NCBI RefSeq assembly: GCF_022819085.1
Contig: NZ_JALHAG010000001.1
Location: 951,395 to 1,015,394, forward strand
DNA length: 64,000 nucleotides
Source of the DNA: Planococcus ruber
Lineage (GTDB): Bacteria; Bacillota; Bacilli; Bacillales_A; Planococcaceae
Direction: 5' to 3'
Part shown: in pieces, positions 51,110 to 59,939 of the stretch
Layout of the letters: the number at the start of each line of letters is the position of its first letter
How positions within the stretch are numbered: the first letter of the stretch is position 1
Program-made: the position numbers and the translations under genes
The notes under the pieces: model-generated
Database searches by the model: none
Seen by the model: the letters and a program-made list of their open reading frames with translations, nothing else
Told to the model about the DNA's origin: nothing

Positions 51110-51688
51110 ATGTCATCGATCAACTTATCAAAAGGGCAGAAGATTGACTTAACAAAAACAAATCCAGGATTAACAAAGGTTCTCGTCGGTTTAGGATGGG
51201 ACACGAACAAATATAGCGGCGGCGGAGATTTTGACTTGGATGCGTCGGTTTTCCTTGTCGGGGAAAACGGAAAATCCCGCGGGCCGGAAGATTTTATCTT
51301 CTATAACAACCTTGTGGGAGGAAATGGTTCGGTTACCCACACTGGCGATAACTTGACTGGTGAAGGGGAAGGGGACGATGAGCAAGTGATCGTCGATTTG
51401 CCGAATGTCCCGGCAGATATCCATAAAGTGGTCTTTACGGTAACGATCCACGAAGCGGACAGCCGCGGCCAAAACTTCGGACAAGTATCCAATGCCTTCA
51501 TCCGCATCTTGAACGAAAGCACAAACGAAGAAATTCTGCGCTACGATTTAGGGGAAGATTTCTCCATTGAAACAGCCCTTGTCGTTGGTGAATTATACCG
51601 CCACGCCGGCGAGTGGAAGTTCAACGCAATCGGCAGCGGCTACCAAGGCGGACTTGCTGCATTGGTCAGCGACTTCGGTTTAGCTTAA
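51110..51688 (+). CDS. terD: TerD-family stress protein
   Basis: This 192-residue canonical TerD protein is very similar to the one at 43317 (same length, [75 protein letters not shown]). The two look like recent paralogues split by the biosynthetic genes. GGAGGAGG precedes the ATG. It ends the Ter cluster, and a strong terminator follows. No terC gene lies in the cluster. Confidence 0.93.
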   Translation: MSSINLSKGQKIDLTKTNPGLTKVLVGLGWDTNKYSGGGDFDLDASVFLVGENGKSRGPEDFIFYNNLVGGNGSVTHTGDNLTGEGEGDDEQVIVDLPNVPADIHKVVFTVTIHEADSRGQNFGQVSNAFIRILNESTNEEILRYDLGEDFSIETALVVGELYRHAGEWKFNAIGSGYQGGLAALVSDFGLA

Positions 51689-51710
51689 AACAGAAAATAG
51701 CATTTACAAA

Positions 51711-51752
51711 AAAAGCCTGGGAAGCAAATTTCATTTGCCTCCCAGGCTTTTC
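51711..51752 (+). terminator. Terminator of the Ter cluster
   Basis: The stem AAAGCCTGGG with CCCAGGCTTT, extended by GCAAAT/ATTTGC, ends in T residues. Confidence 0.88.
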
Positions 51753-51857
51753 TATTTTCATTAACTCCCAAAAATTTTTTAAATATGTGAAACACCAAGG
51801 GAATAAGATTTCTGCAAATTGAAAACGGTTACATATTATCTGAATATTTTATCTATA

Positions 51858-51886
51858 TTGACAACTTGTTTTTATTTGATTATGAT
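51858..51886 (+). promoter_or_regulatory. Sigma-A promoter of the serine operon
   Basis: TTGACA (51858-51863), a 17-bp spacer and TATGAT (51881-51886) nearly match the consensus. The T-box leader begins about seven bases later. Confidence 0.85.
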
Positions 51887-51892
51887 GGACTC

Positions 51893-52165
51893 AATTCAAA
51901 TATCACTTAACTATGTTGATGGAGATAAGGTGTAGGCAGAGGAATCTGAAGAGAGCTGATGGGTGGTGGAAATCAGCGGTTCCGGCTTATGGCAGCACTC
52001 CTGAATAGATGGATTGAACTTGAGTAGGTCCATCCGGCCTGTGCCCGTTACGCATTCGAACCAATGAGGCTGCCTTTAAAAAAGGCAGTGAATTAGGGTG
52101 GTACCGCGAACCGAAAGGCTCTTCGCCCCTTGCATTTATATGTAAGGGGAGGAGAGCCTTTTTTA
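51893..52165 (+). ncRNA. T-box leader, probably serine-responsive (AGC specifier)
   Basis: The leader contains the AG-bulge/distal-loop pattern GAAGAGAGC and GGGTGGTGG of Stem I. The T-box bulge AGGGTGGTACCGCG is at 52095-52108. A terminator at 52115-52165 has arms AAGGCTCT and AGAGCCTT with an inner CCCCTT/AAGGGG and six T. My folding of Stem I (GGAG/CTCC, GTAGGC/GCTTAT, GGAATC/GGTTCC) puts AGC at 51994-51996, followed by A, in the specifier loop. Uncharged tRNA-Ser would then allow read-through. Confidence 0.88.
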
Positions 52166-52218
52166 GTGTTCAATTGGATATGAGTTAATTGCCTTAAATC
52201 GAAAGGGGAAATTTCACT

Positions 52219-53376
52219 ATGCTGACTGACCAACAAATTTTGCGTATTCCGGGGCCAACGCCCATACCGCCAAGTGTCAACCGGGCGATGAGCCAACCGA
52301 TGATCGGCCATAGAGGCGAGAGCACTTCCGATATGATTAGCGATATTCGGCCGAAGTTAAAGCGCGTTTTTGGAACGGAACAAGAAGTCATGATTTTGAC
52401 TGGAAGCGGAACTTCTGCTTTAGAGACGGCAGTCGTCAATGTAGTCGCTCCCGGAGAAACGGCAGCGGTGATAGTAACGGGATCATTCGGAGAGCGTTTT
52501 GCAAAGATCTGTGAAGCGTATAACATCGAAACCCATATAATCGAAGTGACTTGGGGAGAAGCTTTGGAGCCTTCGGCGATCAAGGAATTTTTGCAGGAAC
52601 ATCCTGAAGTGAAAGCCGTTTTTTCTACTTATTGCGAAACGTCAACGGGCGTATTAAATCCGATAGCGGAACTGGCTTCGGCCATTAAAGAAGTTTCAGA
52701 GGCCCTCCTCATTGTCGATGGCGTTTCCTGCATCGGCGGGGTGGAAACGAAAATGGACGAATGGGGATTGGATGTCGTCGTAACAGGGTCCCAAAAAGCC
52801 TTTATGCTGCCGGCGGGCTTAGCATTCATCGCGGCGAGTGAACGGGCATGGAAAAAAATCGGAGCCAACCCGCGGCCTCGTTTTTACCTGGATATGAAAA
52901 AACATCGCGACAATATCATCAAAGACACGACGCCTTTTACTCCCGCAATTTCACTTCTTTTCGGTCTCCAGCAAGTGCTCCGGTTGATGGAGGAAGAAGG
53001 TCTGGAGGAAGTATATGCCCGGCACCGGTTGATGATGGAGATGACGCGTTCGGCTTTTAGCGCATTAGGAGTTCCGCTTCTGACAAGCGATGAAGATGCA
53101 TCGCCGACTGTGACTTCCGTCCAGCCGGCGGACTTCGAAGCACCAGTTTTCCGGAAAATCATGAAACAGGAATTCGGAATGGACATTGCCGGAGGGCAGC
53201 AGCATATGGCGAAAACGGTTTTCCGCATCGGACATATGGGATACTGTTCGCCTGCTGATGTGCTTCAAGCGATTGCCGCTATGGAAATTGGCATCGCCAA
53301 AGCCGGAGGAGCGATTGAACTCGGCAAAGGCGTCCGGGCGGCGCAGGAAATCTATTTGAATGAAGGGAAGAGATAA
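52219..53376 (+). CDS. Class V aminotransferase of serine biosynthesis
   Basis: This 385-residue PLP enzyme of the alanine-glyoxylate aminotransferase group has PGPTPIPPSVNRAM at the start, the PLP lysine Lys193 in VVTGSQKAFMLPAG and Asp167 in LLIVDGVSCIGG. It lies between a Ser T-box and serA, so it most likely supplies the phosphoserine (or serine) aminotransferase step in place of SerC. A direct serine-pyruvate or alanine-glyoxylate activity is the alternative. GAAAGGGG precedes the ATG. serA follows 2 bp later. Confidence 0.83.
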   Translation: MLTDQQILRIPGPTPIPPSVNRAMSQPMIGHRGESTSDMISDIRPKLKRVFGTEQEVMILTGSGTSALETAVVNVVAPGETAAVIVTGSFGERFAKICEAYNIETHIIEVTWGEALEPSAIKEFLQEHPEVKAVFSTYCETSTGVLNPIAELASAIKEVSEALLIVDGVSCIGGVETKMDEWGLDVVVTGSQKAFMLPAGLAFIAASERAWKKIGANPRPRFYLDMKKHRDNIIKDTTPFTPAISLLFGLQQVLRLMEEEGLEEVYARHRLMMEMTRSAFSALGVPLLTSDEDASPTVTSVQPADFEAPVFRKIMKQEFGMDIAGGQQHMAKTVFRIGHMGYCSPADVLQAIAAMEIGIAKAGGAIELGKGVRAAQEIYLNEGKR

Positions 53377-53378
53377 AA

Positions 53379-54965
53379 ATGGCTTTTCAAATTTTAATCA
53401 GCGATCCGCTAAGTGAAGATGGCATCTATCCTTTGCGACAGACAGAGGGATTTAATATTGTGATGGAAACGAAATGGACTCCTGAACAATTAGAGGAACG
53501 AATCGGCGAATTCGATGCGCTGCTAGTCAGAAGCCAAACGCAAGTGACGCGTGCAATTATCGAAAAAGCCGAGAACCTGAAAATTATTGGCCGGGCAGGG
53601 GTAGGCGTGGACAATATCGATCTCGAAGCGGCTACCGAACGCGGCATCATCGTCGTAAACGCGCCAGACGGCAATACCAATTCCGCCGCCGAACATACGA
53701 TGGCGATGCTCATGTCGATGGCCCGGAAAATCCCTCAAGCCTTCCATGCGCTGCGCAATAAAACCTGGGACCGCAAATCATATGTAGGGGTCGAGCTTAA
53801 AAACAAAACGCTTGGCGTGGTCGGACTGGGCCGAATCGGCGCGGAAGTAGCGGCACGGGCAAAAGGGCAGCGGATGAATGTCATTGCCTACGATCCATTT
53901 CTGACCGCTGAAAAAGCGGAGAAGCTGGGCATTGATTTTGGCACCGTGGAAGAAGTGTTGAAAGCTGCAGACTTTATCACCGTACACACGCCTTTATTGA
54001 AAGAAACACGGCATTTGATCAATGAAGCGGCATTTAGCATCATGAAAGACGGCGTTCAGATCGTCAATTGTGCGAGAGGCGGAATTATTGACGAAAATGC
54101 CTTATACAATGCCATCAAATCGAAAAAAGTAGCGGGTGCAGCGCTTGATGTGTTTGAACAGGAGCCAATGGTGGATTTTCGTTTGCTCGACTTGCCGGAA
54201 GTGGTGGCGACGCCGCATCTTGGTGCTAGCACAATTGAAGCGCAGGAAAGCGTGGCAGTGGATGTCAGCAAAGACGTCATCAGTTTCTTGACTTCAGGGA
54301 CCGTACGAAATTCCGTGAACTTGCCTTCTGTCCCAAAAGAAATCATGGCGAAAATTGAACCTTATTTCGAATTGTCGGAACGGCTTGGCATCTTTTTGAC
54401 GGATTTGGCCGACGGCACCGCAGAAGAAGTCAATCTCCAATATTCAGGAGAGCTGGCGAATATGGAAGTGGGGCCGCTGACGCGCAATACATTAAAAGGC
54501 CTATTGAAGCGCCATCTCGGTACGCATGTGAATGATGTCAATGCGATGTATTTGGCCAATCAAAAAGGGATAATGGTGAACGAAAGCAAGTCTACCACTT
54601 CGAGAGGGTTTACGAACCTGATTACAGTGGAAGTAAAGACGGCAAAAGGCACGCGAAAAGCAGCTGGAACTTTGTTGAATGGCCAAGGCGCACGTATCGT
54701 CAAGGTTGATGATTTTATCGTCGATGTGGTGCCGAAAGGGCATTTATTGTTCATTCGCCATAATGACCGCCCTGGGGTAATCGGACGCGTCGGGACCTTG
54801 CTTGGAACAGAAGATGTCAACATTGCGACGATGCAGGTGGGGCGTTCAAATGAAGGGGGAGCTGCGATCATGATGCTGTCCATCGATAAAGCAGCCCAGC
54901 AATCGAGCCTCGAGCAATTGAAAAACTTAGCAGAAATCGAAGAAGTAACAGCGATCAATCTTTAA
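53379..54965 (+). CDS. serA: D-3-phosphoglycerate dehydrogenase
   Basis: This 528-residue enzyme commits 3-phosphoglycerate to serine. It shows VRSQTQVTRAIIEKAENLK, the NAD motif GVVGLGRIGAEVAARAKG, the catalytic Arg (NCARGGIID), Glu and His (TPHLGAST). An intervening allosteric substrate-binding domain (about 320-450) is followed by a C-terminal ACT domain (HLLFIRHNDRPGVIGRVG). The ACT domain usually gives feedback inhibition by serine. It forms an operon with the class V aminotransferase under the T-box. Confidence 0.95.
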   Translation: MAFQILISDPLSEDGIYPLRQTEGFNIVMETKWTPEQLEERIGEFDALLVRSQTQVTRAIIEKAENLKIIGRAGVGVDNIDLEAATERGIIVVNAPDGNTNSAAEHTMAMLMSMARKIPQAFHALRNKTWDRKSYVGVELKNKTLGVVGLGRIGAEVAARAKGQRMNVIAYDPFLTAEKAEKLGIDFGTVEEVLKAADFITVHTPLLKETRHLINEAAFSIMKDGVQIVNCARGGIIDENALYNAIKSKKVAGAALDVFEQEPMVDFRLLDLPEVVATPHLGASTIEAQESVAVDVSKDVISFLTSGTVRNSVNLPSVPKEIMAKIEPYFELSERLGIFLTDLADGTAEEVNLQYSGELANMEVGPLTRNTLKGLLKRHLGTHVNDVNAMYLANQKGIMVNESKSTTSRGFTNLITVEVKTAKGTRKAAGTLLNGQGARIVKVDDFIVDVVPKGHLLFIRHNDRPGVIGRVGTLLGTEDVNIATMQVGRSNEGGAAIMMLSIDKAAQQSSLEQLKNLAEIEEVTAINL

Positions 54966-54967
54966 AC

Positions 54968-55005
54968 AAAAAGCAGAAAGGCTCTTCAGAGCCCTTCTGC
55001 TTTTT
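54968..55005. terminator. Bidirectional terminator between serA and the HAD gene
   Basis: The stem AAAAAGCAGAA/TTCTGCTTTTT has an inner GGCTC/GAGCC and separates convergent genes, overlapping the last codons of the HAD gene. Confidence 0.85.
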
Positions 55006-55789
55006 TGATTGCTTCCAGAATCGGCAGCAATTCCTGGAGGTGTTTGATTTCGTATGTAGGAATGATGGTATCGTGGGGAGCTTTCGCTTCCCGGTTGATC
55101 CAGACGGAACGGATGCCGGCTTTTTCCGCACCGATGATATCGGTCATGAGATTATCTCCGACCATCAATGCGTCTTCCGGCTGCAGGCCGAATTGGGATA
55201 AGGCATGCTGGAAAATCGCAGGATCCGGTTTGCCGCGTCCGAAGGCGCCAGAAATGACAATATGGTCAAAATAAGGGGCAATTTCCGGTGTAATCTCCAG
55301 TTTCGTCTGTTGCAGCGAAGGAGAGCCATTCGTCAGCAGCAATAATTGATAACGCCCTTTTAATTGTTCGAGAATTTCCAAAGATTCTTCATAAAGAGTC
55401 GGGCTTTGCCTTCTTGCTTCCGGAAAATAAGCGGCCAGCTTTTCGCCGAGTGCAGGGTCCTCAATGCCGATCTCTTTTAATCCGCGAGTCCAGGCGTTTC
55501 GCTGGTAATCCGGCATTATAGCTTTCATTTGCTGGAAATCGCTGCCTTCATCGTCAAATGTCCCCCACAATCCTTCGAAAGGGTTGATGCCGATCATTTG
55601 TGTATAAGGATAAGTAGAGTAGCTCGCGTAAAGCTTGCTTGCTTCGCTTCTTACCGCTTCTTCAAGGCGGCTGCAGTCTTTCCCGCTGATTTCAGCTGCG
55701 AGCTCACAAGTTTTTTCGAAAGCGGTCGCCACACTTTTTTTATCCCACAATAACGTGTCGTCCAAATCAAAGAAAATCGCTTTTACCAT
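54986..55789 (-). CDS. HAD-superfamily phosphatase (YsaA-like)
   Basis: This 267-residue HAD hydrolase has motif I FFDLDDTLLW (Asp nucleophile), motif II LLLLTNGSPSLQQ, the Lys in GRGKPDPAIF and motif III/IV MVGDNLMTDIIGAEKAG. The helical cap fits the YsaA/YjjG type. Since no serB is seen nearby and the gene converges on serA, it is a candidate for the phosphoserine phosphatase step. That is only positional inference, and nucleotidase activity is equally possible. AAGGAG lies nine bases before the ATG. Confidence 0.83.
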   Translation of the reverse strand: MVKAIFFDLDDTLLWDKKSVATAFEKTCELAAEISGKDCSRLEEAVRSEASKLYASYSTYPYTQMIGINPFEGLWGTFDDEGSDFQQMKAIMPDYQRNAWTRGLKEIGIEDPALGEKLAAYFPEARRQSPTLYEESLEILEQLKGRYQLLLLTNGSPSLQQTKLEITPEIAPYFDHIVISGAFGRGKPDPAIFQHALSQFGLQPEDALMVGDNLMTDIIGAEKAGIRSVWINREAKAPHDTIIPTYEIKHLQELLPILEAIKKAEGL

Positions 55790-55916
55790 GGATGGAATCT
55801 CCTTAATTTATATTTTCAAACTCCTTCAAGTCTACTGCATCCTTATCTAAAAACAAAGAGCTATCATTTAGAGAATGAGAGCCGAGATGGTATGATGAAT
55901 CCAAGGAGTGATGTTC

Positions 55917-57020
55917 GTGAAGGCAGTTGAGACAAGGCATGCTTTGCTGGAAGAAGCAGCTAATTTTTTGGCAATTTGCTATACCGAGTTAGGGAAAAAT
56001 GAGCAAGAGCTGGCAGATAGAATAGAGGGGGTAGCCAAGGAAATTGATGCGACTGGCACTTACCGCCATACGTTCGAAGAATTGGAGCACGGTGCGAAAA
56101 TGGCGTGGCGCAACAACAACCGCTGCATCGGCCGGCTATTTTGGAATTCATTGACGGTTTTTGATGAACGTTTTCAAAAAACAGCGGAAGGTGCATTTGA
56201 TGCACTGATTCAACACATTGATTTTGCTACGAATAAAGGAAAAATCCGTCCAACGATTACGGTCTTCCCGGCTGCACACGACGGAGAAGATGAGATGCGC
56301 ATTTGGAATCATCAATTGATCCGCTATGCCGGCTATGAAAAAGATGGAAAAGTGGTTGGAGACTCCAGTTCGATCGAATTCACCCGGCAATGTGAAAAAT
56401 TGGGCTGGAAAGGTGAAGGGACCCATTTTGATCTTCTCCCAATCGTGATTCAAGTAAAAGGGCAAGAGCCTCGCTTTTTCGAGTTGCCGAAAGAATCCGT
56501 GATGGAAGTGGAAATCACGCACCCAACTTTTGAAAGGTTTAAGGAAATAGCTGCCAAATGGTATGCCGTTCCAATCATTTCTGATATGAAGCTCGAAATC
56601 GGCGGCATCCATTATACGATGGCGCCGTTCAACGGCTGGTATATGGGCACCGAAATCGGGGCGCGGAATTTGGCTGATGAAGACCGCTATGATTTATTGC
56701 CGGCAGTAGCAGAAGCGATCGGTGCGGATACAAGCTCGAACCGGACGCTCTGGAAAGACCGGGCGCTTGTCGAACTGAACGTTGCCGTCTTGGAGTCTTT
56801 CAGCGAAGCCGGCGCCACCATCGTGGATCATCATACGGCTGCTAAACAATTTCAAAGCTTTGAAAAAAAAGAGGCTGGTGCAGGAAGGGACGTCACCGGC
56901 AACTGGGCTTGGCTCATTCCGCCGATGTCTCCAGCCACTACGCATATTTTCCATAAGCCGTATAAGAACGATAAAGTGAAGCCGAATTATTTCTATCAGC
57001 AAGCGCCGTATTCAACGTAA
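55917..57020 (+). CDS. nos: Nitric oxide synthase, oxygenase domain
   Basis: This roughly 367-residue bacterial NOS makes nitric oxide and citrulline from arginine, using borrowed flavoprotein electrons since no reductase domain is present. The heme-binding Cys is about residue 70 ([15 protein letters not shown]). The arginine-binding Glu region ([17 protein letters not shown]) and the pterin-side C-terminal [12 protein letters not shown] are intact. The GTG at 55917 lies eight bases after AAGGAG. GTG 55908 and ATG 55911 overlap or crowd that site. Bacterial NO protects against oxidants and antibiotics. Confidence 0.95.
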   Translation: MKAVETRHALLEEAANFLAICYTELGKNEQELADRIEGVAKEIDATGTYRHTFEELEHGAKMAWRNNNRCIGRLFWNSLTVFDERFQKTAEGAFDALIQHIDFATNKGKIRPTITVFPAAHDGEDEMRIWNHQLIRYAGYEKDGKVVGDSSSIEFTRQCEKLGWKGEGTHFDLLPIVIQVKGQEPRFFELPKESVMEVEITHPTFERFKEIAAKWYAVPIISDMKLEIGGIHYTMAPFNGWYMGTEIGARNLADEDRYDLLPAVAEAIGADTSSNRTLWKDRALVELNVAVLESFSEAGATIVDHHTAAKQFQSFEKKEAGAGRDVTGNWAWLIPPMSPATTHIFHKPYKNDKVKPNYFYQQAPYST

Positions 57021-57033
57021 GGAGTGGATTTTC

Positions 57034-57273
57034 ATGAAGGAGTTCAAAGTTACGTACTTTTTTGACGAAAACCATTATATCCGAAGGTTCATTCATCTGG
57101 AGTCACAGGAAGAAGCGGAGCGGCTGGTCCGAAGCGAACGGGATCAATACATTTCGTTCACAGACAGCCGCGGCATTTACCACGAACTTCACACAGGGAA
57201 AGTTCGGGCGATTCAACTCTCCGAATATTTCCGGACGGATAAAAAGGGAAAGACAAAGCGGGACTCTCATTAA
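57034..57273 (+). CDS. Small unknown protein following nos
   Basis: This 79-residue basic soluble protein starts MKEFKVTYFFDENHYIRRF and ends TDKKGKTKRDSH. The pattern suggests a small beta-rich domain with a central helix (SQEEAERLVRSERD). GGAG lies before the ATG, and the gene begins 13 bp after nos and shares its terminator, so it is probably co-transcribed. I do not recognise the family. A role with NOS is only suggested by position. Confidence 0.7.
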   Translation: MKEFKVTYFFDENHYIRRFIHLESQEEAERLVRSERDQYISFTDSRGIYHELHTGKVRAIQLSEYFRTDKKGKTKRDSH

Positions 57274-57290
57274 AGGGAGTCCGTTTTTTT
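57260..57290 (+). terminator. Terminator of the nos unit
   Basis: The stem CGGGACTC with GGGAGTCCG (one offset) spans the stop codon of the small gene and is followed by seven T. Confidence 0.78.
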
Positions 57291-57330
57291 GTTGTTCAGC
57301 TCTCAAATTTTTCTTTTCAATTTCTATAAC

Positions 57331-57360
57331 TCGAAAAAATCCGGGTTTTTATTATATAAT
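57331..57360 (+). promoter_or_regulatory. Probable sigma-A promoter of the YebC-family gene
   Basis: TCGAAA (57331-57336) and a perfect TATAAT (57355-57360) are 18 bp apart, about 50 bases before the start codon. An 8-bp palindrome GAACGTTC lies just downstream. Confidence 0.5.
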
Positions 57361-57413
57361 AGAAGGAGTGAACGTTCTTCACATTCAAAGTTGAAAGAAA
57401 GTGGGAAACCAGA

Positions 57414-58130
57414 ATGGGACGCAAGTGGAATAACATCAAAGAAAAAAAAGCATCAAAAGATGCTAATACTAGCCGGATATATGCAAAATTCGGCCGTGAA
57501 ATTTACGTAGCGGCGAAGCAAGGGGAACCGGATCCTGAATCGAACCAAGCGCTGAAAGTGGTGCTGGAGCGCGCGAAAACTTACAGTGTGCCAAGAGCCA
57601 TCATCGACCGGGCCATTGAAAAAGCTAAAGGCGGTTCAGAAGAAAGCTATGATGAACTTCGCTACGAAGGATTTGGGCCGAATGGTTCGATGGTAATTGT
57701 CGATACGTTGACCAACAATGTCAACCGCACCGCATCAGATGTGCGTGCAGCCTTCGGGAAGAACGGCGGCAATATGGGCGTCAGCGGCTCTGTTGCTTAT
57801 ATGTTCGACCACACAGCAGTCTTCGGCATTGAAGGCAAGACGGAAGAGGAAGTGCTTGAACTGCTGATGGAAGCGGATGTGGATGTGCGCGACATCGTCG
57901 CAGAGGAAGACTCGGTAATTGTCTACGCAGAGCCGGATCAATTCCACGTGGTGCAAGAAGCATTCAAAAGTGTCGGCGTTACAGAATTCACCGTAGCGGA
58001 ATTAACGATGCTTGCACAAAACGAATTGGAGCTTCCGGAAGAAGCACAAGCTCAGTTTGAAAAAATGATTGATGCAATTGAAGACTTAGAAGATGTTCAG
58101 CAAGTCTACCATAACGTCGAATTAAAATAA
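57414..58130 (+). CDS. YebC/PmpR-family protein (YeeI-like)
   Basis: This 238-residue protein of the YebC family has [29 protein letters not shown] at the N-terminus, [24 protein letters not shown] and the acidic C-terminal domain. The short N-terminus (GRKWNNIK rather than AGHSKW) marks the YeeN/YeeI subgroup. YebC proteins were long called transcriptional regulators, and recent work links them to ribosome rescue at proline stretches. The ribosome binding site is weak. It is a single gene with its own promoter and terminator. Confidence 0.9.
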   Translation: MGRKWNNIKEKKASKDANTSRIYAKFGREIYVAAKQGEPDPESNQALKVVLERAKTYSVPRAIIDRAIEKAKGGSEESYDELRYEGFGPNGSMVIVDTLTNNVNRTASDVRAAFGKNGGNMGVSGSVAYMFDHTAVFGIEGKTEEEVLELLMEADVDVRDIVAEEDSVIVYAEPDQFHVVQEAFKSVGVTEFTVAELTMLAQNELELPEEAQAQFEKMIDAIEDLEDVQQVYHNVELK

Positions 58131-58136
58131 GTTCCT

Positions 58137-58172
58137 GAAAACCTTTTCCGCCTCGGCAGAAAGGGTTTTTAT
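58137..58172 (+). terminator. Terminator after the YebC-family gene
   Basis: The stem AAACCTTTTC with GAAAGGGTTT (one G.T pair) is followed by a T-rich tail. Confidence 0.75.
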
Positions 58173-58236
58173 TTTGGTTCATCGTTTTAATAATAATAGG
58201 AGTTGAATAAATATTTTAAATCGTTTGAAAATTGAC

Positions 58237-58265
58237 TTGTAATTCAAAAAAAGAACCCTTATACT
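58237..58265 (+). promoter_or_regulatory. Sigma-A promoter of the acyl-CoA catabolic operon
   Basis: TTGTAA (58237-58242), a 17-bp spacer and TATACT (58260-58265) lie about 85 bases before the start codon, leaving an untranslated leader that contains an inverted repeat. Confidence 0.65.
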
Positions 58266-58309
58266 AATTTTGAAGTTATATTCTAAATTTTTTGTTTATT
58301 TTTTATGAA

Positions 58310-58331
58310 AAAATGTAAGGGGTTACATTTT
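58310..58331. promoter_or_regulatory. Perfect 9-4-9 inverted repeat, candidate operator or hairpin
   Basis: AAAATGTAA, GGGG, TTACATTTT is a perfect inverted repeat downstream of the promoter and 24 bases before the start codon. It could bind a TetR-type regulator as a roadblock, or fold as an RNA hairpin beside the ribosome binding site. Confidence 0.6.
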
Positions 58332-58355
58332 GGGTGAAGACAGAGGAGGCAATGT

Positions 58356-59939
58356 ATGGAGATTTCTGAAATGAATCTTTTTGGACGTGAACATATTAAG
58401 GTTTTCAAAAATCGCCCGAAAGCGATAACAGAAATTCTTTCGGACGGTGTGCAGCAATTTGGAGAAAAAGTTGCGGTTGCAACAGAGGAGCATGAGCTTA
58501 CATACAAAGAATTGGATGACCTTTCATCTATCGCAGCAGCGAACCTTCAGCAAGCAGGAATTGAAAAAGGCGATCGTGTGGCAGCTGTGATCGGCAATCG
58601 CCATGAATTCCCGATTATGGTCTTCGCCTGTTCGAAAATAGGGGCGATTATGGTTCCGATCAATGTGAAATTAGCGATGGAGGAGATTGAGTACATTCTC
58701 GGACATTCCAAACCGAAAGTGATAATCGTGGAACAGGAGTTCACCAAAAAAGTTCGGCAAGCGGCAGAAGCAAGCGGCAGCCTGGAAGCTGGCAGCCGAT
58801 TATTCGAAATAGAAGGGGAAAATACGTTCAGTTCCTTGCTTGAACAAAATGCCGAATTGACGGAAGCTGCTATTTCAGAAGAGGACGGGGCGTTTATCTT
58901 GTACACTTCCGGAACGACAGGAAGACCAAAAGGTGCAGTGCTTTCCCATATCAACGTCATCCACAGCGTGATGAATTATAAATACGTGTTCCAAACTGAC
59001 GATACAATGAAAACGCTGATTGCGGTGCCGATGTTCCATGTGACGGGACTGATTGGGCAATTGCTGCACGTTCTTTATGTCGGCGGAACGGTCTACAGCA
59101 TGAAGCGCTATCAAAACGAAGCCTATATCGAGAGAATCCTTAAGGATCAAATCAACTTTCTGTTTAATGTCCCGACCATCTTTATCATGATGTCCACAAG
59201 TGAAAAGTTCCAAAATCATTCGTTTGATTTTGTGAAGAAAGTGGCTTTTGGCGGGTCTCCGATTTATCAGCAAACTTTTAATATGCTGAAGCAAGCCTTT
59301 CCGAATGCTCAATTGCACAACGCTTATGGGTCGACGGAAACCACTTCTCCCGCTACCTTAATGCCGGTATCCTATCCGGAATCGAAAGTGACATCGGTCG
59401 GCCGGCCAGTTGCCGTAGCCGATATTAAAATAATGGATAGCGAAGGCAATGAATGTGAGCCGGGGGAGTCAGGCGAACTTTACATCAAAGGCCCGATGGT
59501 CGTCAAAGAATATTGGGACAATCCGGAAGCCAACCTTTCCAGTTTCACTGATGGCTACTGGCATTCAGGAGATCTCGGAATAATGGATGATGAAGGCTAT
59601 ATTTACATCCGGGACCGAAAAAAAGACATGATCAACCGGGCGGGGGAAAAAATATTCTCCATCGAAGTGGAAGATGTGTTGAAGAGCCATCCGGATGTGG
59701 TGGAAGCAGCGGTAATCGGCATACCGGATCCGGTTTTTGGAGAAAAAGTAAAAGCTTTTGTTGTAGGGTCGTCGCTGGATCCGGACGATTTCTCGATGTT
59801 AAAAGAGCATTGCCGAAAATCGTTGGCCAAGTTTAAAGTACCGGAAGAATTTGAGATTATTGAAAGCCTGCCAAGAAATGCATCGGGAAAAATTTTGAAA
59901 AACACTTTAAAACACGTAGGAGGAGAAAAGAATGCTTAA
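58356..59939 (+). CDS. Acyl-CoA synthetase (AMP-forming)
   Basis: This 527-residue adenylate-forming ligase activates a carboxylic acid to its CoA thioester. The P-loop-like motif [18 protein letters not shown], the [11 protein letters not shown] motif, [15 protein letters not shown] and the C-terminal catalytic Lys in [11 protein letters not shown] are present. GAGGAGG precedes the ATG. It overlaps the acyl-CoA dehydrogenase gene by eight bases. Substrate type (medium-chain, branched or aromatic acid) is not clear from the sequence. It opens the catabolic operon. Confidence 0.9.
   Translation: MEISEMNLFGREHIKVFKNRPKAITEILSDGVQQFGEKVAVATEEHELTYKELDDLSSIAAANLQQAGIEKGDRVAAVIGNRHEFPIMVFACSKIGAIMVPINVKLAMEEIEYILGHSKPKVIIVEQEFTKKVRQAAEASGSLEAGSRLFEIEGENTFSSLLEQNAELTEAAISEEDGAFILYTSGTTGRPKGAVLSHINVIHSVMNYKYVFQTDDTMKTLIAVPMFHVTGLIGQLLHVLYVGGTVYSMKRYQNEAYIERILKDQINFLFNVPTIFIMMSTSEKFQNHSFDFVKKVAFGGSPIYQQTFNMLKQAFPNAQLHNAYGSTETTSPATLMPVSYPESKVTSVGRPVAVADIKIMDSEGNECEPGESGELYIKGPMVVKEYWDNPEANLSSFTDGYWHSGDLGIMDDEGYIYIRDRKKDMINRAGEKIFSIEVEDVLKSHPDVVEAAVIGIPDPVFGEKVKAFVVGSSLDPDDFSMLKEHCRKSLAKFKVPEEFEIIESLPRNASGKILKNTLKHVGGEKNA

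Noticed and set aside
57362-57385. GAACGTTC palindrome as a possible LexA box
   Set aside because: The LexA box of Bacillales needs GAAC-N4-GTTC. Here the two halves touch with no spacer.
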